Assembly: GCF_000348785.1 (NCBI RefSeq)
Contig: NC_020520.1
Coordinates: forward strand, 62,001 to 126,000
Length of the DNA: 64,000 bases
Source of the DNA: Ilumatobacter coccineus YM16-304
GTDB lineage: Bacteria > Actinomycetota > Acidimicrobiia > Acidimicrobiales > Ilumatobacteraceae
Direction of reading: 5' to 3'
Shown here: positions 27,024 to 36,308 of the stretch, in pieces
Numbering within the stretch: position 1 is the stretch's first letter
Layout of the letters: every line of letters begins with the position of its first letter
Notes under the pieces: generated by a model
Databases searched by the model: none
Seen by the model: the letters and a program-made list of their open reading frames with translations, nothing else
What the model was told of the DNA's origin: nothing
Program-made: the position numbers and the translations under genes

Positions 27024-29507
27024 ATGTCGAAGTGGTTGTACCGAGTGGGCCGTTGGGCCGCCGGGAATCCGTGGAAGGTGATCGGGGCCTGGCTCCTCGT
27101 CTCGGTGGTGATGATCGGCGCGTCGGTCGGCTTCGGCCGCGAGCTCGAGGACTCGTTCGAAGCCCCGGGCCTCGACTCGACCGCCGCACTCGACCTGCTC
27201 ACGCAGACGCAGTCCGAGGCCGCGGGTCTCACCGCCCAGGTGGTCGTGACGCCACTCGACGCCGACGCCACGTTCTTCGATGATGCGACCCGGCCGGTCG
27301 CCGACCTTGCCGCTGTGCAGGCCCAAGTGGAGGCGCTGCCGAACGTGCTCGGCACCAACGATCCGGCCGGGCTGCTGCAACAGGACACCGACGCTGCGGT
27401 CGCAGCCGGAGCGGTGTCGCCCGACGGTTCCGTCGCGGTGATCCGCGTCCAGTACCCCGTCTTGGAGGAGGTGAGCTCGGCCGACCTCGACCGGCTCAAG
27501 GAGTTGGGCGACACGGCGCGGGCCACCTCGTCGCTCCAGGTCGAGTTGAACGGCGACCTCTTCTTCACCTTCGAGGAATCGGGCGGTGGCGGCGAGATGG
27601 TCGGCATCATCGCGGCCGTCTTCATCCTGCTGCTCGCCTTCGGGTCGGTGATCGCCATGGGCCTGCCGATCGGCATGGCACTCTTCGGCCTGGCGCTCGG
27701 CGTCACGTCGATGGGGCTCGTCACCTACCTCATCGAGATCCCGAGCTGGGCGCCCGAGATCGCCGCGATGGTCGGCCTCGGCGTCGGCATCGACTACGCC
27801 CTGTTCCTCGTCACCCGGCACCGGGAGTTCCTCGCGCTCGGCATGACCGTGCCGGAATCGGCCGGCCGCGCGGTCGCGACCGCAGGTCAGGCCGTGATCT
27901 TCGCCGGCGGCACCGTCGTGATCGCGATCCTCGGGTTGGGCGTGGCCGGGGTGCCGTTCATGACGGCCGCGGGTGTGGCCACCTCGATCACCGTGCTGAT
28001 CATGGTGCTCACGTCCATCACGCTCCTGCCGGCGTTCCTCGGCGTGTCGGGGCACTGGATCAATCGCCTCGGTGTCCATCGGAAGCGGCGCGGTCGCGAT
28101 GGTCTCGGTACGGCCGGGGCGCCTGCCATCGGCGCACGGTGGGAACGCTGGGGGCGGCACGTCACCGCGCATGCCTGGAGCTACTCGATCGGCGTCACGG
28201 CGCTCCTGCTCGCACTCACCGCTCCGGTCCTGAGTCTGCAGCTCGGCTTCCCCGGTGAGGGCGCACTTCCGGAGTCGCGGACCGAACGGCGCGCGTTCGA
28301 TCTCGTCGCCGAGGGCTTCGGCGCGGGTCTCAACGGGCCGCTCGTGATCGCCGTCGACATCTCGGCCGACGCCGAGGTGGTCGAACCGCTTCGCCGTGCC
28401 ATCGAGGCCGACGAGGGAGTCGTCAGCGTCACTCCCGCCGACATCGACCTCGAGGCCGGGGTCGCCACCATGCTCGCCTTCCCGACGACGCCGCCTCAGG
28501 ACGACGTCACGTTCGACACCATCCAGCGGTTGCGAGCCGATGTGATCGCTCCCGTGGTCAGCGAGAGTCCCGCAACCGCACACGTCGGCGGACAGACGGC
28601 GAGCTTCGGTGACATCGGTGGTCGCGTCACCGACCGACTCCTCCTCTTCATCGTCGCGGTGGTGGGGCTTTCGTTCCTCCTGCTGACCCTGGTCTTCCGA
28701 TCGATCCTGGTGCCGCTCAAGGCCGCCGTGCTCAACCTGTTGAGCATCGGTGCGGCGTACGGCGTGCTGGTGATGGTGTTCCAGTGGGGGTGGGGCAAAG
28801 ACATCATCGGGCTCGAATCGACGGTGCCGATCGTGGCGTTCATCCCGATGTTCATGTTCGCCATCCTCTTCGGCCTCTCGATGGACTACGAGGTGTTCCT
28901 CCTGTCGCGGGTTCGGGAGGAGTACCTGCTCACCGGCGACAACGACCGATCGGTCATCCACGGCATCGCCAGTACGGCGCGAGTGATCACGTCGGCTGCG
29001 CTCATCATGATCTCGGTGTTTCTCGGCTTCGTGTTCGGCGACGACCCGATCATCAAGATGATGGGCCTCGGCCTCGCCACGGCGATCTTCGTCGATGCGA
29101 CGATCGTGCGCCTGGTGCTCGTTCCGGCGACGATGAAGCTGATGGGCGACGCCAACTGGTGGCTGCCCGGCTGGCTCGATCGACTCCTGCCGACCATCGA
29201 CATCGAAGGCGAGGCCCGCCTGCCCGAACCCAAAATGGAGCACACCGCGACGGAGAACACCGCGACGGTGAACACCGCGACGGAGAACACCGCGACGGAG
29301 AAGCCCGCCACGCAGAACACCGCGATGGTGAGCGCGGAGCTGGAGAACATCGAGCTGGAGAACACCGGCACGGAGAACCCTGCGACGGGGAAGCCCGCGA
29401 TGATCGCTCGGAACAGCGAGGGGGAGCGCGGCGAGAGGGAGCGCGGCGCCGCCGCTGTCAGCGCGGGCGGGTCCCTGAGTGCCGGCCCGGAGGTGTTGTC
29501 GTCGTGA
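27024..29507 (+). CDS. MMPL-family (RND superfamily) transporter
   Basis: ATG 27024 follows GAAGGAG and gives 827 residues. There are two RND halves. The first has a membrane segment at 14-36, an extracytoplasmic loop, and a helix cluster from about 195 starting 'MVGIIAAVFILLLAFGSV'. The second has a helix at about 387-408 and a cluster from about 540. 'GVGIDYALFLVTRHREF' and 'FGLSMDYEVFLLSRVREEY' are the conserved proton-relay segments. Actinobacterial members export lipids, siderophores or drugs using proton motive force. The C-terminal cytoplasmic tail contains eleven pentapeptide repeats (residues 740-794), which is unusual. The alcohol dehydrogenase gene overlaps its stop. Confidence 0.9.
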   Translation: MSKWLYRVGRWAAGNPWKVIGAWLLVSVVMIGASVGFGRELEDSFEAPGLDSTAALDLLTQTQSEAAGLTAQVVVTPLDADATFFDDATRPVADLAAVQAQVEALPNVLGTNDPAGLLQQDTDAAVAAGAVSPDGSVAVIRVQYPVLEEVSSADLDRLKELGDTARATSSLQVELNGDLFFTFEESGGGGEMVGIIAAVFILLLAFGSVIAMGLPIGMALFGLALGVTSMGLVTYLIEIPSWAPEIAAMVGLGVGIDYALFLVTRHREFLALGMTVPESAGRAVATAGQAVIFAGGTVVIAILGLGVAGVPFMTAAGVATSITVLIMVLTSITLLPAFLGVSGHWINRLGVHRKRRGRDGLGTAGAPAIGARWERWGRHVTAHAWSYSIGVTALLLALTAPVLSLQLGFPGEGALPESRTERRAFDLVAEGFGAGLNGPLVIAVDISADAEVVEPLRRAIEADEGVVSVTPADIDLEAGVATMLAFPTTPPQDDVTFDTIQRLRADVIAPVVSESPATAHVGGQTASFGDIGGRVTDRLLLFIVAVVGLSFLLLTLVFRSILVPLKAAVLNLLSIGAAYGVLVMVFQWGWGKDIIGLESTVPIVAFIPMFMFAILFGLSMDYEVFLLSRVREEYLLTGDNDRSVIHGIASTARVITSAALIMISVFLGFVFGDDPIIKMMGLGLATAIFVDATIVRLVLVPATMKLMGDANWWLPGWLDRLLPTIDIEGEARLPEPKMEHTATENTATVNTATENTATEKPATQNTAMVSAELENIELENTGTENPATGKPAMIARNSEGERGERERGAAAVSAGGSLSAGPEVLSS
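29241..29405 (+). repeat. 15-bp coding minisatellite (NTATE repeat) in MMPL tail
   Basis: Eleven in-frame 15-bp units encode HTATE, NTATV, NTATE, NTATE, KPATQ and increasingly degenerate later copies, just after the last membrane segment. Confidence 0.8.
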
Positions 29508-30532
29508 AAGCGCTGATGCACGACCGCTACGGCGACGCCGATCTGCTCGAGATTCGTGACGTGTCCGAACCGAGTCGCGACGCGGCCGAAGGTGAGGTCG
29601 TGCTCCGTACCGAGGCCGTGTCGATCAACATGGCCGACTGGCACATGATGACGGGAATACCCCGAATCATGCGACTGGTGGTGGGCCTGCGGCGACCGCC
29701 GCGTCCGATTCCGGGCACCGACGTCGCCGGAGTCGTGGTGGCAGTGGGTGCAGGCGTGACCGATCTCGCGATCGGAGACGAGGTGTTCGGGCAGACCGAC
29801 GGCGGCGCGCTCGCCGAGTACGTCGCCGTGCCCGCCGAGCGCATCATCGAGCGCCCGGTGCTCGCAGGCTCCGGCGACACGCCCGTCGGCGCAGACGAAG
29901 CAGCGTGCCTCGGCGTGGCGGCCGTGACGGCGCTGCAGGGGCTTCGCGACAAGGCCCGGGTGCGCTCCGGCGAGCACGTGCTGATCATCGGTGCCTCGGG
30001 AGGTGTCGGTTCGTTCGCGGTACAGGTCGCGAAGCACTTGGGCGCCACCGTCACCGCGGTGTGCAGTACGCACAACGTCGAGCAGGCCCGGGCACTCGGA
30101 GCCGATCACGTGGTCGACCGTCTCCGCGACGATGTGGTCGCGCTCGCCCGCGAGTCGAACACGCGCTACGACGTGATCTTCGACAACCCAGGTGATCGCC
30201 GCCTCGGTGCACTGCGTTCGATCATGCAGCCGAACGGTCGCTACCTGATGGTCGGCGGACCGAAGGGCGGCTGGATCCAACCCATGCCGCGTCTGCTCGC
30301 CGGCATGCTGCGATGGCGATTCGTCGGTCAGAAGTTCATCACCTTCACCGCCGCCGAGACGCGCGCCGACCTCCTCGCCTTGCGCGAGTTGTACGAAGCG
30401 GGTGTGTTGCGCTCGGTCATCAGCGATCGCTACACGCTCGACGATGGGGCCGCAGCGATCCGCCAGCAGGGTGACGGGCACGCTCGAGGCAAGATCGTCG
30501 TGACGATGGGCGACCCGAACGCGTCGGGTTGA
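29504..30532 (+). CDS. Zinc-independent MDR-type NAD(P)-dependent alcohol dehydrogenase
   Basis: GTG 29504 overlaps the MMPL stop by four bases and has GGAGGTG eight bases upstream. The 342-residue protein has the GroES-like N-terminal half ('PGTDVAGVVVAVGAGV', then 'IGDEVFG') and a Rossmann half with GASGGVG (163-169) and 'ALGADHVVD'. The zinc ligands of classical alcohol dehydrogenases are absent, which places it among quinone-oxidoreductase-like reductases that use NADPH on enones or quinones. Coupling to an RND exporter under TetR control suggests that both respond to the same hydrophobic compound. That is inference. Confidence 0.85.
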   Translation: MKALMHDRYGDADLLEIRDVSEPSRDAAEGEVVLRTEAVSINMADWHMMTGIPRIMRLVVGLRRPPRPIPGTDVAGVVVAVGAGVTDLAIGDEVFGQTDGGALAEYVAVPAERIIERPVLAGSGDTPVGADEAACLGVAAVTALQGLRDKARVRSGEHVLIIGASGGVGSFAVQVAKHLGATVTAVCSTHNVEQARALGADHVVDRLRDDVVALARESNTRYDVIFDNPGDRRLGALRSIMQPNGRYLMVGGPKGGWIQPMPRLLAGMLRWRFVGQKFITFTAAETRADLLALRELYEAGVLRSVISDRYTLDDGAAAIRQQGDGHARGKIVVTMGDPNASG

Positions 30533-30561
30533 CATGTGGCGCGCCGCTCGGCGGCGTCGGA

Positions 30562-31893
30562 TCAGATCATGGCGAGTTGCTCGTCGGCGCGGGACTCGCG
30601 CCGCCTCCGCTCATCGGGTGCTCCGATCGACTCGGTTCGCCGATCGACCGTGGAACCGCGGTGGTGGATCACGCCGTCGGGCCGAGTCCACGTGGCGATT
30701 CGATGCTCGTCGAGCGTGAGCGTCCAGTTGCCCTCGTGGACCAGGTGGTGATGGCGCTCGCACAGCGGGAGCAGGTTGCGGAAATCGGTCGGACCGTGGT
30801 GTTCGAGCCAGTGCGCAACGTGATGGATCCGACACGCGTCGAACCCCACGGTGCATCCGGGATGGGCGCAGGTGCGGTGTACCGCACGAAGCGCTCGCCG
30901 CTGATCGCGTGTCGCGGTGCGCTTCGACCGGCCTTCGTCGAGCACGGTCGACGGGCCGTCCATCACGACGGGGATGATCTCGGCGTCACAACAGAGTCGG
31001 CGAACCGTCGAGGCCGGAATCGGCACCCCGTTGTCGGTCTCGCACAACCCGGAACTCTCGGCGAGGTCGACCAGATGGAGCAGCTCGACGACGAGTGTGA
31101 TCTCGGGAACTCGATCGACCACCCGACGATGAGCGACCGCACCATCGCCGGACGGCGCGACCTGCTCGGTCACGTCACCGGTGAGGACGTTGAGTGTGGC
31201 GTCGACCATGACCTGCTGCCATGGCGCGTGCGCCGTGCGATCGGTGGCCCGCAGGCGAGCGAGCTCGCGGTTGATGGCCGCATCGAGCTTCGCGTCGCGC
31301 ACCGGGTCGAGTTCGAGCAACGTGTGATGCATCCCGGTCGAGCGGTCGACCCAACGGCGAACCTTGGACGCGGCACGCTGCTGCTCCAACTCGTCGACAT
31401 CGGCATCGCGCCGTGACTGCGCCAGGCAGTGCTTTGCCAGCGCGCGACATTCCCGCTGGAAGGCGTCGAGCGACACGTGAGCGGCGCGCTCCATGAGCTC
31501 GTCGGTGTGAGCGAGGTACTCGGACCGGACTGCCTCGGGCAGGTTGCGGGCCGCGGCATGGATCGCGTCGAGATGCGCCGCGGTGAGTTGGCCGGCATCG
31601 AGTGCGTCCGCGAGTTCGGGGTGGTCATCGCACAACTCGTCTCGGGCGGTCACGTCGCGAGCGTCGCGGTGTGAGCGTCCGGTCGTGTCGGCGATGGCGC
31701 GCTCGGCATGCTCTGATCGGCCCTGCTCGGCGAGGTATCGCAGCCGTCGAGACACGCGCAGCTCGACGGCGTCGAGTCGAGAACGCGCCAGGCGTATGGC
31801 GACGAGTACCTCGTCGAGGCCGGCACGCTCCAGCGAGTCGGCATCGGCGCCGACGGCGACAGCCCAGGCTGCGTCGGCTCGGTCGTGATTCAT
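30562..31893 (-). CDS. DUF222 / 13E12-repeat HNH endonuclease-like protein
   Basis: The 443-residue protein has an alpha-helical DUF222 region (about 20-330), a hallmark of the 13E12 repeat family abundant in actinobacteria, and a C-terminal HNH domain: 'CAHPGCTVGFDACRIHHVAHW', 'NLLPLCERHHHLVHEG'. These are the expected zinc-cysteine pair, H-H and N-H residues. The physiological role is unknown. Such genes multiply within genomes and may behave as selfish elements. ATG 31893 has GGAG upstream at a suitable distance. The frame remains open far upstream without family resemblance. Confidence 0.85.
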   Translation of the reverse strand: MNHDRADAAWAVAVGADADSLERAGLDEVLVAIRLARSRLDAVELRVSRRLRYLAEQGRSEHAERAIADTTGRSHRDARDVTARDELCDDHPELADALDAGQLTAAHLDAIHAAARNLPEAVRSEYLAHTDELMERAAHVSLDAFQRECRALAKHCLAQSRRDADVDELEQQRAASKVRRWVDRSTGMHHTLLELDPVRDAKLDAAINRELARLRATDRTAHAPWQQVMVDATLNVLTGDVTEQVAPSGDGAVAHRRVVDRVPEITLVVELLHLVDLAESSGLCETDNGVPIPASTVRRLCCDAEIIPVVMDGPSTVLDEGRSKRTATRDQRRALRAVHRTCAHPGCTVGFDACRIHHVAHWLEHHGPTDFRNLLPLCERHHHLVHEGNWTLTLDEHRIATWTRPDGVIHHRGSTVDRRTESIGAPDERRRRESRADEQLAMI

Positions 31894-32102
31894 GTGCAAT
31901 CGCTCCGATCTGTGTGGTGAACAAGACCGGGGGAGTCGGTACCAATCACCATAGAGAAGGGGTGTCACAGAGTTGCGGGCGCCGGAGCCTGTCGCGGGTG
32001 GACGGACAGAACTCGTCGGGTGCGTCCAGCCTGGTGATGGCCGCGATCTGCTCTCGGAACGCAAGAGGGTCGTCGCACGCCGAGTGCGTACTGTTGGCGG
32101 CC
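31894..32102. other. Divergent intergenic region, HNH and nucleotidyltransferase genes
   Basis: TACTGT (32089-32094) lies eight bases before ATG 32103 and may be a -10 box for a leaderless transcript. No other feature was seen. Confidence 0.35.
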
Positions 32103-32624
32103 ATGCCCACTCACGTGATGGATGCCGGTGACGCCGTCCTCCTGCTCGCGGCGCTGAGCGCGAAACGTGTCGACGCGTGCGTCGGCGGTGGTTGGGCGGT
32201 CGACGCGCTCCTGGGTGAACAGACACGAGAGCACAGCGATCTCGATCTGTGGATTCCAGCGAGTTCGCTTCATCGAGCCGTCGCGGTGTTCGCCGAGCGT
32301 GGTGTGGACCGGTTGTTTCCGGTGGGCGATGAACGCCCGTGGAACTTCGTGCTGCACGACGGAGCGCACGTCCGTGTCGATCTCCACCTCTACGAGACGC
32401 TCGCAACCGGCGAGTTGCACTACGGCGGGGTCGAGTCCGGTGAGACGTTCCCGGCCGACGCGCTGTCGGGTACGGGCACGATCGGAGTTGCCGCCGTCCG
32501 CTGCGAAGCCCCCGAGTGGTCGGTGCAATGGCACACCGGTTACGACCCTCGGCCGGTCGACCGGCACGACGTGCCTCGACTCTGCTCGAAGTTCGGTCTC
32601 GAGCTTCCCCCTGCGTTGCGCTAG
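32103..32624 (+). CDS. Nucleotidyltransferase-fold protein (aminoglycoside adenylyltransferase-like)
   Basis: This 173-residue protein has the pattern of the ANT(2'')/LinB-like group: 'VGGGWAVDALLGEQTREHSDLDLWI', where the GGGW turn and the D-x-D pair bind nucleotide and metal, followed by 'VRVDLHLYE' with the third acidic residue. Known members adenylylate aminoglycosides or lincosamides, but many actinobacterial relatives have no known resistance role. No second resistance gene is nearby. Start ATG 32103 begins directly before the domain. Confidence 0.75.
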   Translation: MPTHVMDAGDAVLLLAALSAKRVDACVGGGWAVDALLGEQTREHSDLDLWIPASSLHRAVAVFAERGVDRLFPVGDERPWNFVLHDGAHVRVDLHLYETLATGELHYGGVESGETFPADALSGTGTIGVAAVRCEAPEWSVQWHTGYDPRPVDRHDVPRLCSKFGLELPPALR

Positions 32625-32654
32625 CAGCGACCAGCGACCGAGCGTCGGCTGCGG

Positions 32655-33212
32655 TCAGGTCGCGAAGTCGACCTCGTCGGTGGTGACGGTGGCGCACGTC
32701 CGGCCGGGCGCGGCGGTGAAGTTCCAGTACATGTTGGTGTACGCGATCGCCTGTTCGGGGCTGAGCGGGGAACCCCACTCGCGCATGTCTTCGGTCGTGT
32801 GGGCATCGCCGACGAGGACGGTGTCGTAGCCGCGCGCAACCGCTCCGTGCAGCGTCGACCGCACGCACGCGTCGGTCTGCGCGCCGGTCACGATCAGGCG
32901 TCCGACGCCGAGGTCGCTCAACGTCGATTCGAGGTCGGTCTCCTCGAACGAGTCGCCGAACCGTTTCGCGATGATCGCCTCGCCACTGGCCGGCGCGAGC
33001 TCGGGCACGAACTCCCAGCCCGCAGAGCCGGACGGCATCTCGTCGTCGGCGTGCTGCACCCAGATGACGGGTGTGTCGCCCGAACGAGCTCGGGCGATCA
33101 GCGTGTCGATGTTCGCCACGACGCGTTCGACCTCGTGACCGTTCGCGACGACGGCCTGCTGCATGTCGATGACCACGAGGGCCGTGCGGTCTCGGTCGGT
33201 CAGCGTGCTCAT
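32655..33212 (-). CDS. Cysteine hydrolase, isochorismatase family
   Basis: The 185-residue protein has the catalytic triad D16 ('VVIDMQ'), K83 ('AKRFGDSF') and C116 ('TDACVRST'), preceded by the non-proline cis-peptide region 'VTGAQTD'. Family members hydrolyse isochorismate, nicotinamide, N-carbamoyl amides or related compounds. The substrate is not determined by these residues. ATG 33212 overlaps the stop of the SRPBCC gene by four bases (ATGA), so the pair is translationally coupled. Confidence 0.85.
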   Translation of the reverse strand: MSTLTDRDRTALVVIDMQQAVVANGHEVERVVANIDTLIARARSGDTPVIWVQHADDEMPSGSAGWEFVPELAPASGEAIIAKRFGDSFEETDLESTLSDLGVGRLIVTGAQTDACVRSTLHGAVARGYDTVLVGDAHTTEDMREWGSPLSPEQAIAYTNMYWNFTAAPGRTCATVTTDEVDFAT

Positions 33213-33682
33213 GAGGTGGCCCCTCCCTCGGCTTCGAGCTCGGTGGCCATCGCGGCGAGCGTGGTCTCCATGCCCTCCCGGTTGAACTCGGCTCGCGAAT
33301 CGATCCGAAGCGCCTTGTTGGCCACGGTCTCCATCCACTTCGCCTCGTTGCTCGTCCACTCCTCGGTCACGATCGTGCCGTCACCGTCGGGCGTGAGCCG
33401 GTACGCCCAGGTGGCGATCGCGATCGGTCCCGATTTCACGTCGAACGCGAACGCTTCGTTCTCGACGCACTCGGTGATGGTGCACACCGTCTTCCAGCGC
33501 ATCCACCCGTTCTTGTTCGACCCGCGGAACCTGGCGCCGACTGCGGGCCCGCTGGCGTCGCCGAGCCACTTGGCGCCCACGTTCTCGGGCGACCATTCAC
33601 CCATCCGCGTCGGGTCGGACACGAGCGACCACACCTGCTCGGGCGATGCGGCGATCGTGCGGGAGACGGAGACGTCGGGCAT
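33209..33682 (-). CDS. SRPBCC-fold ligand-binding protein
   Basis: This 157-residue protein of the polyketide-cyclase/START-like fold shows 'SRTIAASPEQVWSLVSDPTRMGEWSPE', then 'GARFRGSNKNGWMRWKTVC' and a long C-terminal helix. The fold makes a hydrophobic pocket. Relatives bind lipids or catalyse cyclisations. Function is not assigned. The start ATG 33682 has TACGCT exactly six bases upstream and no ribosome site, so the two-gene message is probably leaderless at its 5' end. Confidence 0.8.
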   Translation of the reverse strand: MPDVSVSRTIAASPEQVWSLVSDPTRMGEWSPENVGAKWLGDASGPAVGARFRGSNKNGWMRWKTVCTITECVENEAFAFDVKSGPIAIATWAYRLTPDGDGTIVTEEWTSNEAKWMETVANKALRIDSRAEFNREGMETTLAAMATELEAEGGATS

Positions 33683-33688
33683 GGCCGG

Positions 33689-33694
33689 AGCGTA
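33689..33694 (-). promoter_or_regulatory. -10 box for a leaderless transcript (SRPBCC/hydrolase operon)
   Basis: On the minus strand, TACGCT, six bases (CCGGCC), then ATG 33682. Confidence 0.5.
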
Positions 33695-33709
33695 GTGCTG
33701 CGTCCGGTG

Positions 33710-34606
33710 TCAGTCGGCCGACACGGGGTCGAAGCGCCACGCGCCATCGTGTGCCGACACGACGCCGACCGGTTCGATGGCGAAATGGGTTCCGGCGACG
33801 ACGGCACCCGACGACGCCCAGTCGGAGAACAGCTCGGATCGGCTCCGCTGCGCCAGCGGGATGTCGATGTCGGCCACCTCGGCGATCGACGGGTTCGTGA
33901 ACTGGAACTGATGGTGTAGTGCATCGCCGGTGATCGCGAGCGGTTCGGCACCGGTGTCGATGATCATCGACACGTGTCCGGGTGTGTGTCCGGGCGACGG
34001 GACGAGCCGGATTCCGGGAGCGATCTCGGCCGTGGAGTCGACCTCCCAGCCCAACCCGGCGTCGAGCACCGGTTTGATCGAGTCGGCGAACGGATCGTGG
34101 CCGACGCGGCGATCGTCACGCTCGGCGAAGTCGAGTTCGTCGCCGACGTAGACGTGCCGGGCGTTGGTGAACGTGGGCTGCCACACGCCGTCGACGAGGT
34201 GTGTGTCCCAGCCGATGTGGTCTTCGTGGAGGTGCGTGTGGACCACGATGGTGACGTCGGCCGCAGCGAACCCCGCCGCCTCGAAGTCGTCGAACCACGA
34301 CGTGTCGAGCATGTTCCAGAACGCGAGGTTGCGCTGCTTGTGGTTGCCGACGCATGGGTCGACGACGACGAGCCCGGCGTCGGGATCGCGTCGACCGTGC
34401 TCGTCGAGTCGTTCGAGCACGAACGACTGCACGCGGAACGCGATCGTCGACCCGTCGGCACTCCCTGGCGTCAGCCAGTCAGCACGTGCGACGTCGGCAC
34501 CGTTGGCGGTGGGAAAGAAGAACTCGACCGGAATGCCGGTGGTCTCGGCCTCGACGATCGGAGTGAGACGGATGTTGCCGATGGTCCAACGCTTCGGATC
34601 GGTCAT
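33710..34606 (-). CDS. MBL-fold metallo-hydrolase
   Basis: The 298-residue protein has the metallo-beta-lactamase metal motif H125-x-H127-x-D129-H130 ('THLHEDH'), a third ligand His in 'SPGHTPGH', an Asp in 'ITGDAL' and a late His in 'GTHFAIEP'. The fold hydrolyses lactones, thioesters or phosphodiesters with two zinc ions. N-terminal length and 'PTANGADVARADWL' resemble the lactonase-like group, but that subclass call is tentative. The start follows a TACCGT hexamer by five bases. It diverges from the amidohydrolase gene. Confidence 0.85.
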   Translation of the reverse strand: MTDPKRWTIGNIRLTPIVEAETTGIPVEFFFPTANGADVARADWLTPGSADGSTIAFRVQSFVLERLDEHGRRDPDAGLVVVDPCVGNHKQRNLAFWNMLDTSWFDDFEAAGFAAADVTIVVHTHLHEDHIGWDTHLVDGVWQPTFTNARHVYVGDELDFAERDDRRVGHDPFADSIKPVLDAGLGWEVDSTAEIAPGIRLVPSPGHTPGHVSMIIDTGAEPLAITGDALHHQFQFTNPSIAEVADIDIPLAQRSRSELFSDWASSGAVVAGTHFAIEPVGVVSAHDGAWRFDPVSAD

Positions 34607-34742
34607 GGCCAACGGTATCCCGCGGCGCAACGGCGACCGTTCTGAGTTCCGACGTACCCGCCGTCGTTACGGTCGGCTCGGCGCGGCACGTGACGCTCGG
34701 CTCTGCCGGTGGTCGTGTGACCGGTCGTTGTGCAATTCTCTG

Positions 34743-35957
34743 ATGATGACGAGAACGATCTGGGCCAATGGAACGATCTTCGACGGCACCGGTGCCGCGC
34801 CCGGGGTGGCCGACATCGCGATCGAGGACGGACGGATCGTCGAGATCGGCGCCGGTCTCGACGGTGACGAGTCGATCGACTGCTCCGGCCATCTGATCAC
34901 GCCGGGGCTCTTCGACTGCCACGTGCACTTCATGGCCGACGGCGATTTCAGCCCGAACAAGCACCTCGGCACGCCGTTCTCGATGAACTTCTATCAAGCG
35001 GCCGAGCGCATGAAGCGGACGCTCGCCTGCGGCATCACGACGGTGCGTGAGGCGGGCGGCACCGACCTCGGCGTGAAGGAGGCGCAGGAGCACGGGCTGA
35101 TCGCCGGGCCGCGGATGCACCTGTCGATCACGATCCTCTCGCAGACCGGTGGCCACGGCGACAACTGGGAGGTGTGCGGCGCACACATGCCCGGTCTGAT
35201 GGACCCGCATCCCGGTCGGCCGCACAACATCGTCGACGGCCCCGACGAGATGCGTCGGAAGGTCCGCGAGTTGATCCGCGCGGGCGCCGACGTCATCAAG
35301 GTGTGTACGTCGGGCGGTGTGTTGTCGCCCCGTGACGATCCGCAGCATCCGCACTTCATGCCCGACGAACTCGACGTGCTCGTCGCCGAGGCGACCGCCG
35401 CGCATCGATTCGTGATGGCGCACGCGCAGGCGACCGTCGGGATCAAGAACGCGATTCGTGCCGGGATCCGGTCGATCGAGCACGGCATCTATCTCGACGA
35501 CGAGGCGATCCAGATGATGCTCGACGCGGGCACGTACCTGGTGCCGACGCTCGTCGCGCCGCTCGGTGTGCTCGAGGCGGCCGACCGCGGTGTCGATCTT
35601 CCGCCGGTGGTGCTCGACAAGGCGCGGTCGGTGGTCGACGTGCACCGGGAGTCGATCCGCAAGGCGATCGATGCGGGGGTGAAGATCGCGATGGGCACCG
35701 ATTCGGGCGTGACGCCGCACGGTCAGAACCTTCGCGAGTTGGCGCTGATGGCCGACCTCGGGATGTCGCCGGCGGCGACGTTCGAATCGTCGACGCGGGT
35801 GGCTGCCGAACTGATGGGCTTGGAGGGTGATCTGGGCACGTTGGAGGTCGGCAAGATCGCCGACGCGGTGATGTTCGGGGGGACCGATCTCGATGTCGCG
35901 GAACTACATCCGCGGGTCGCGAAGGTGGCGCAGGCGGGCGTTTTCGTCGATCTGTGA
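34743..35957 (+). CDS. Amidohydrolase-family metal-dependent hydrolase (imidazolonepropionase-like)
   Basis: This 404-residue enzyme has the family's binuclear site: H60 and H62 ('FDCHVHF'), K186 in 'DVIKVCTSGG' as the likely carboxylated lysine, H227, H247 and D320 ('GTDSG'). The arrangement resembles Xaa-Pro dipeptidase/prolidase-like and imidazolonepropionase-like amidohydrolases that open cyclic amides or cleave peptides. The substrate is unknown. ATG 34743 and ATG 34746 are tandem and either could start. No ribosome site is visible. It diverges from an MBL-fold hydrolase gene. Confidence 0.85.
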   Translation: MMTRTIWANGTIFDGTGAAPGVADIAIEDGRIVEIGAGLDGDESIDCSGHLITPGLFDCHVHFMADGDFSPNKHLGTPFSMNFYQAAERMKRTLACGITTVREAGGTDLGVKEAQEHGLIAGPRMHLSITILSQTGGHGDNWEVCGAHMPGLMDPHPGRPHNIVDGPDEMRRKVRELIRAGADVIKVCTSGGVLSPRDDPQHPHFMPDELDVLVAEATAAHRFVMAHAQATVGIKNAIRAGIRSIEHGIYLDDEAIQMMLDAGTYLVPTLVAPLGVLEAADRGVDLPPVVLDKARSVVDVHRESIRKAIDAGVKIAMGTDSGVTPHGQNLRELALMADLGMSPAATFESSTRVAAELMGLEGDLGTLEVGKIADAVMFGGTDLDVAELHPRVAKVAQAGVFVDL

Positions 35958-36009
35958 CCCTCTTGAGCTGGGGTTTCGTCGATTCGTTCGGTTCGGTGTG
36001 AGACTGGAA

Positions 36010-36031
36010 CCCCCGCCGAGTTCGGCGGGGG
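36010..36031 (+). terminator. Perfect hairpin between amidohydrolase and small gene
   Basis: CCCCCGCCGA and TCGGCGGGGG pair perfectly around GT. The hairpin ends five bases before the GAGAGGAG ribosome site of the next gene, so it may be a terminator or a leader hairpin affecting translation. Confidence 0.55.
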
Positions 36032-36050
36032 TGATGAGAGGAGCCGCCTG

Positions 36051-36308
36051 ATGGCGACGAAGAAGCAACCGGTGTCCAAGTGGTTCGATGGGACCACCCC
36101 GCTCGAAGAGCTGTCCGACACGGAGCAGTTGGCCCATCAGATCGCGCTCGAGCGCGGTGACTTGGGCTCGTCGATCGCTCGCATCATGGATGCCGAGATC
36201 GGCGACGAGGCGATCCTCACGGCGCTCACCTCGTTCCACGAGTCGCTGAGCAACCCCGGCGACGAGAACCGCGACCCCCGCGTCGCGATCGCCAACGCCA
36301 GCGCCTGA
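36051..36308 (+). CDS. Small conserved-looking hypothetical protein
   Basis: ATG 36051 follows a strong GAGAGGAG and gives an 85-residue soluble, mostly helical acidic protein: 'KWFDGTTPLEELSDTEQLAHQIALERGD', then 'EIGDEAILTALTSFHESLSNPGDENRDP'. There is no signal peptide, membrane span or metal motif. No family was recognised. A perfect hairpin lies directly before the ribosome site, and downstream are 37-bp palindromes and long direct repeats shared with the convergent Fic gene's end. Confidence 0.7.
   Translation: MATKKQPVSKWFDGTTPLEELSDTEQLAHQIALERGDLGSSIARIMDAEIGDEAILTALTSFHESLSNPGDENRDPRVAIANASA

Noticed and set aside
32103-32624. An aminoglycoside resistance gene
   Set aside because: The fold matches the adenylyltransferase group, but substrate cannot be inferred and no other resistance gene or mobile context is present, so only the fold is claimed.
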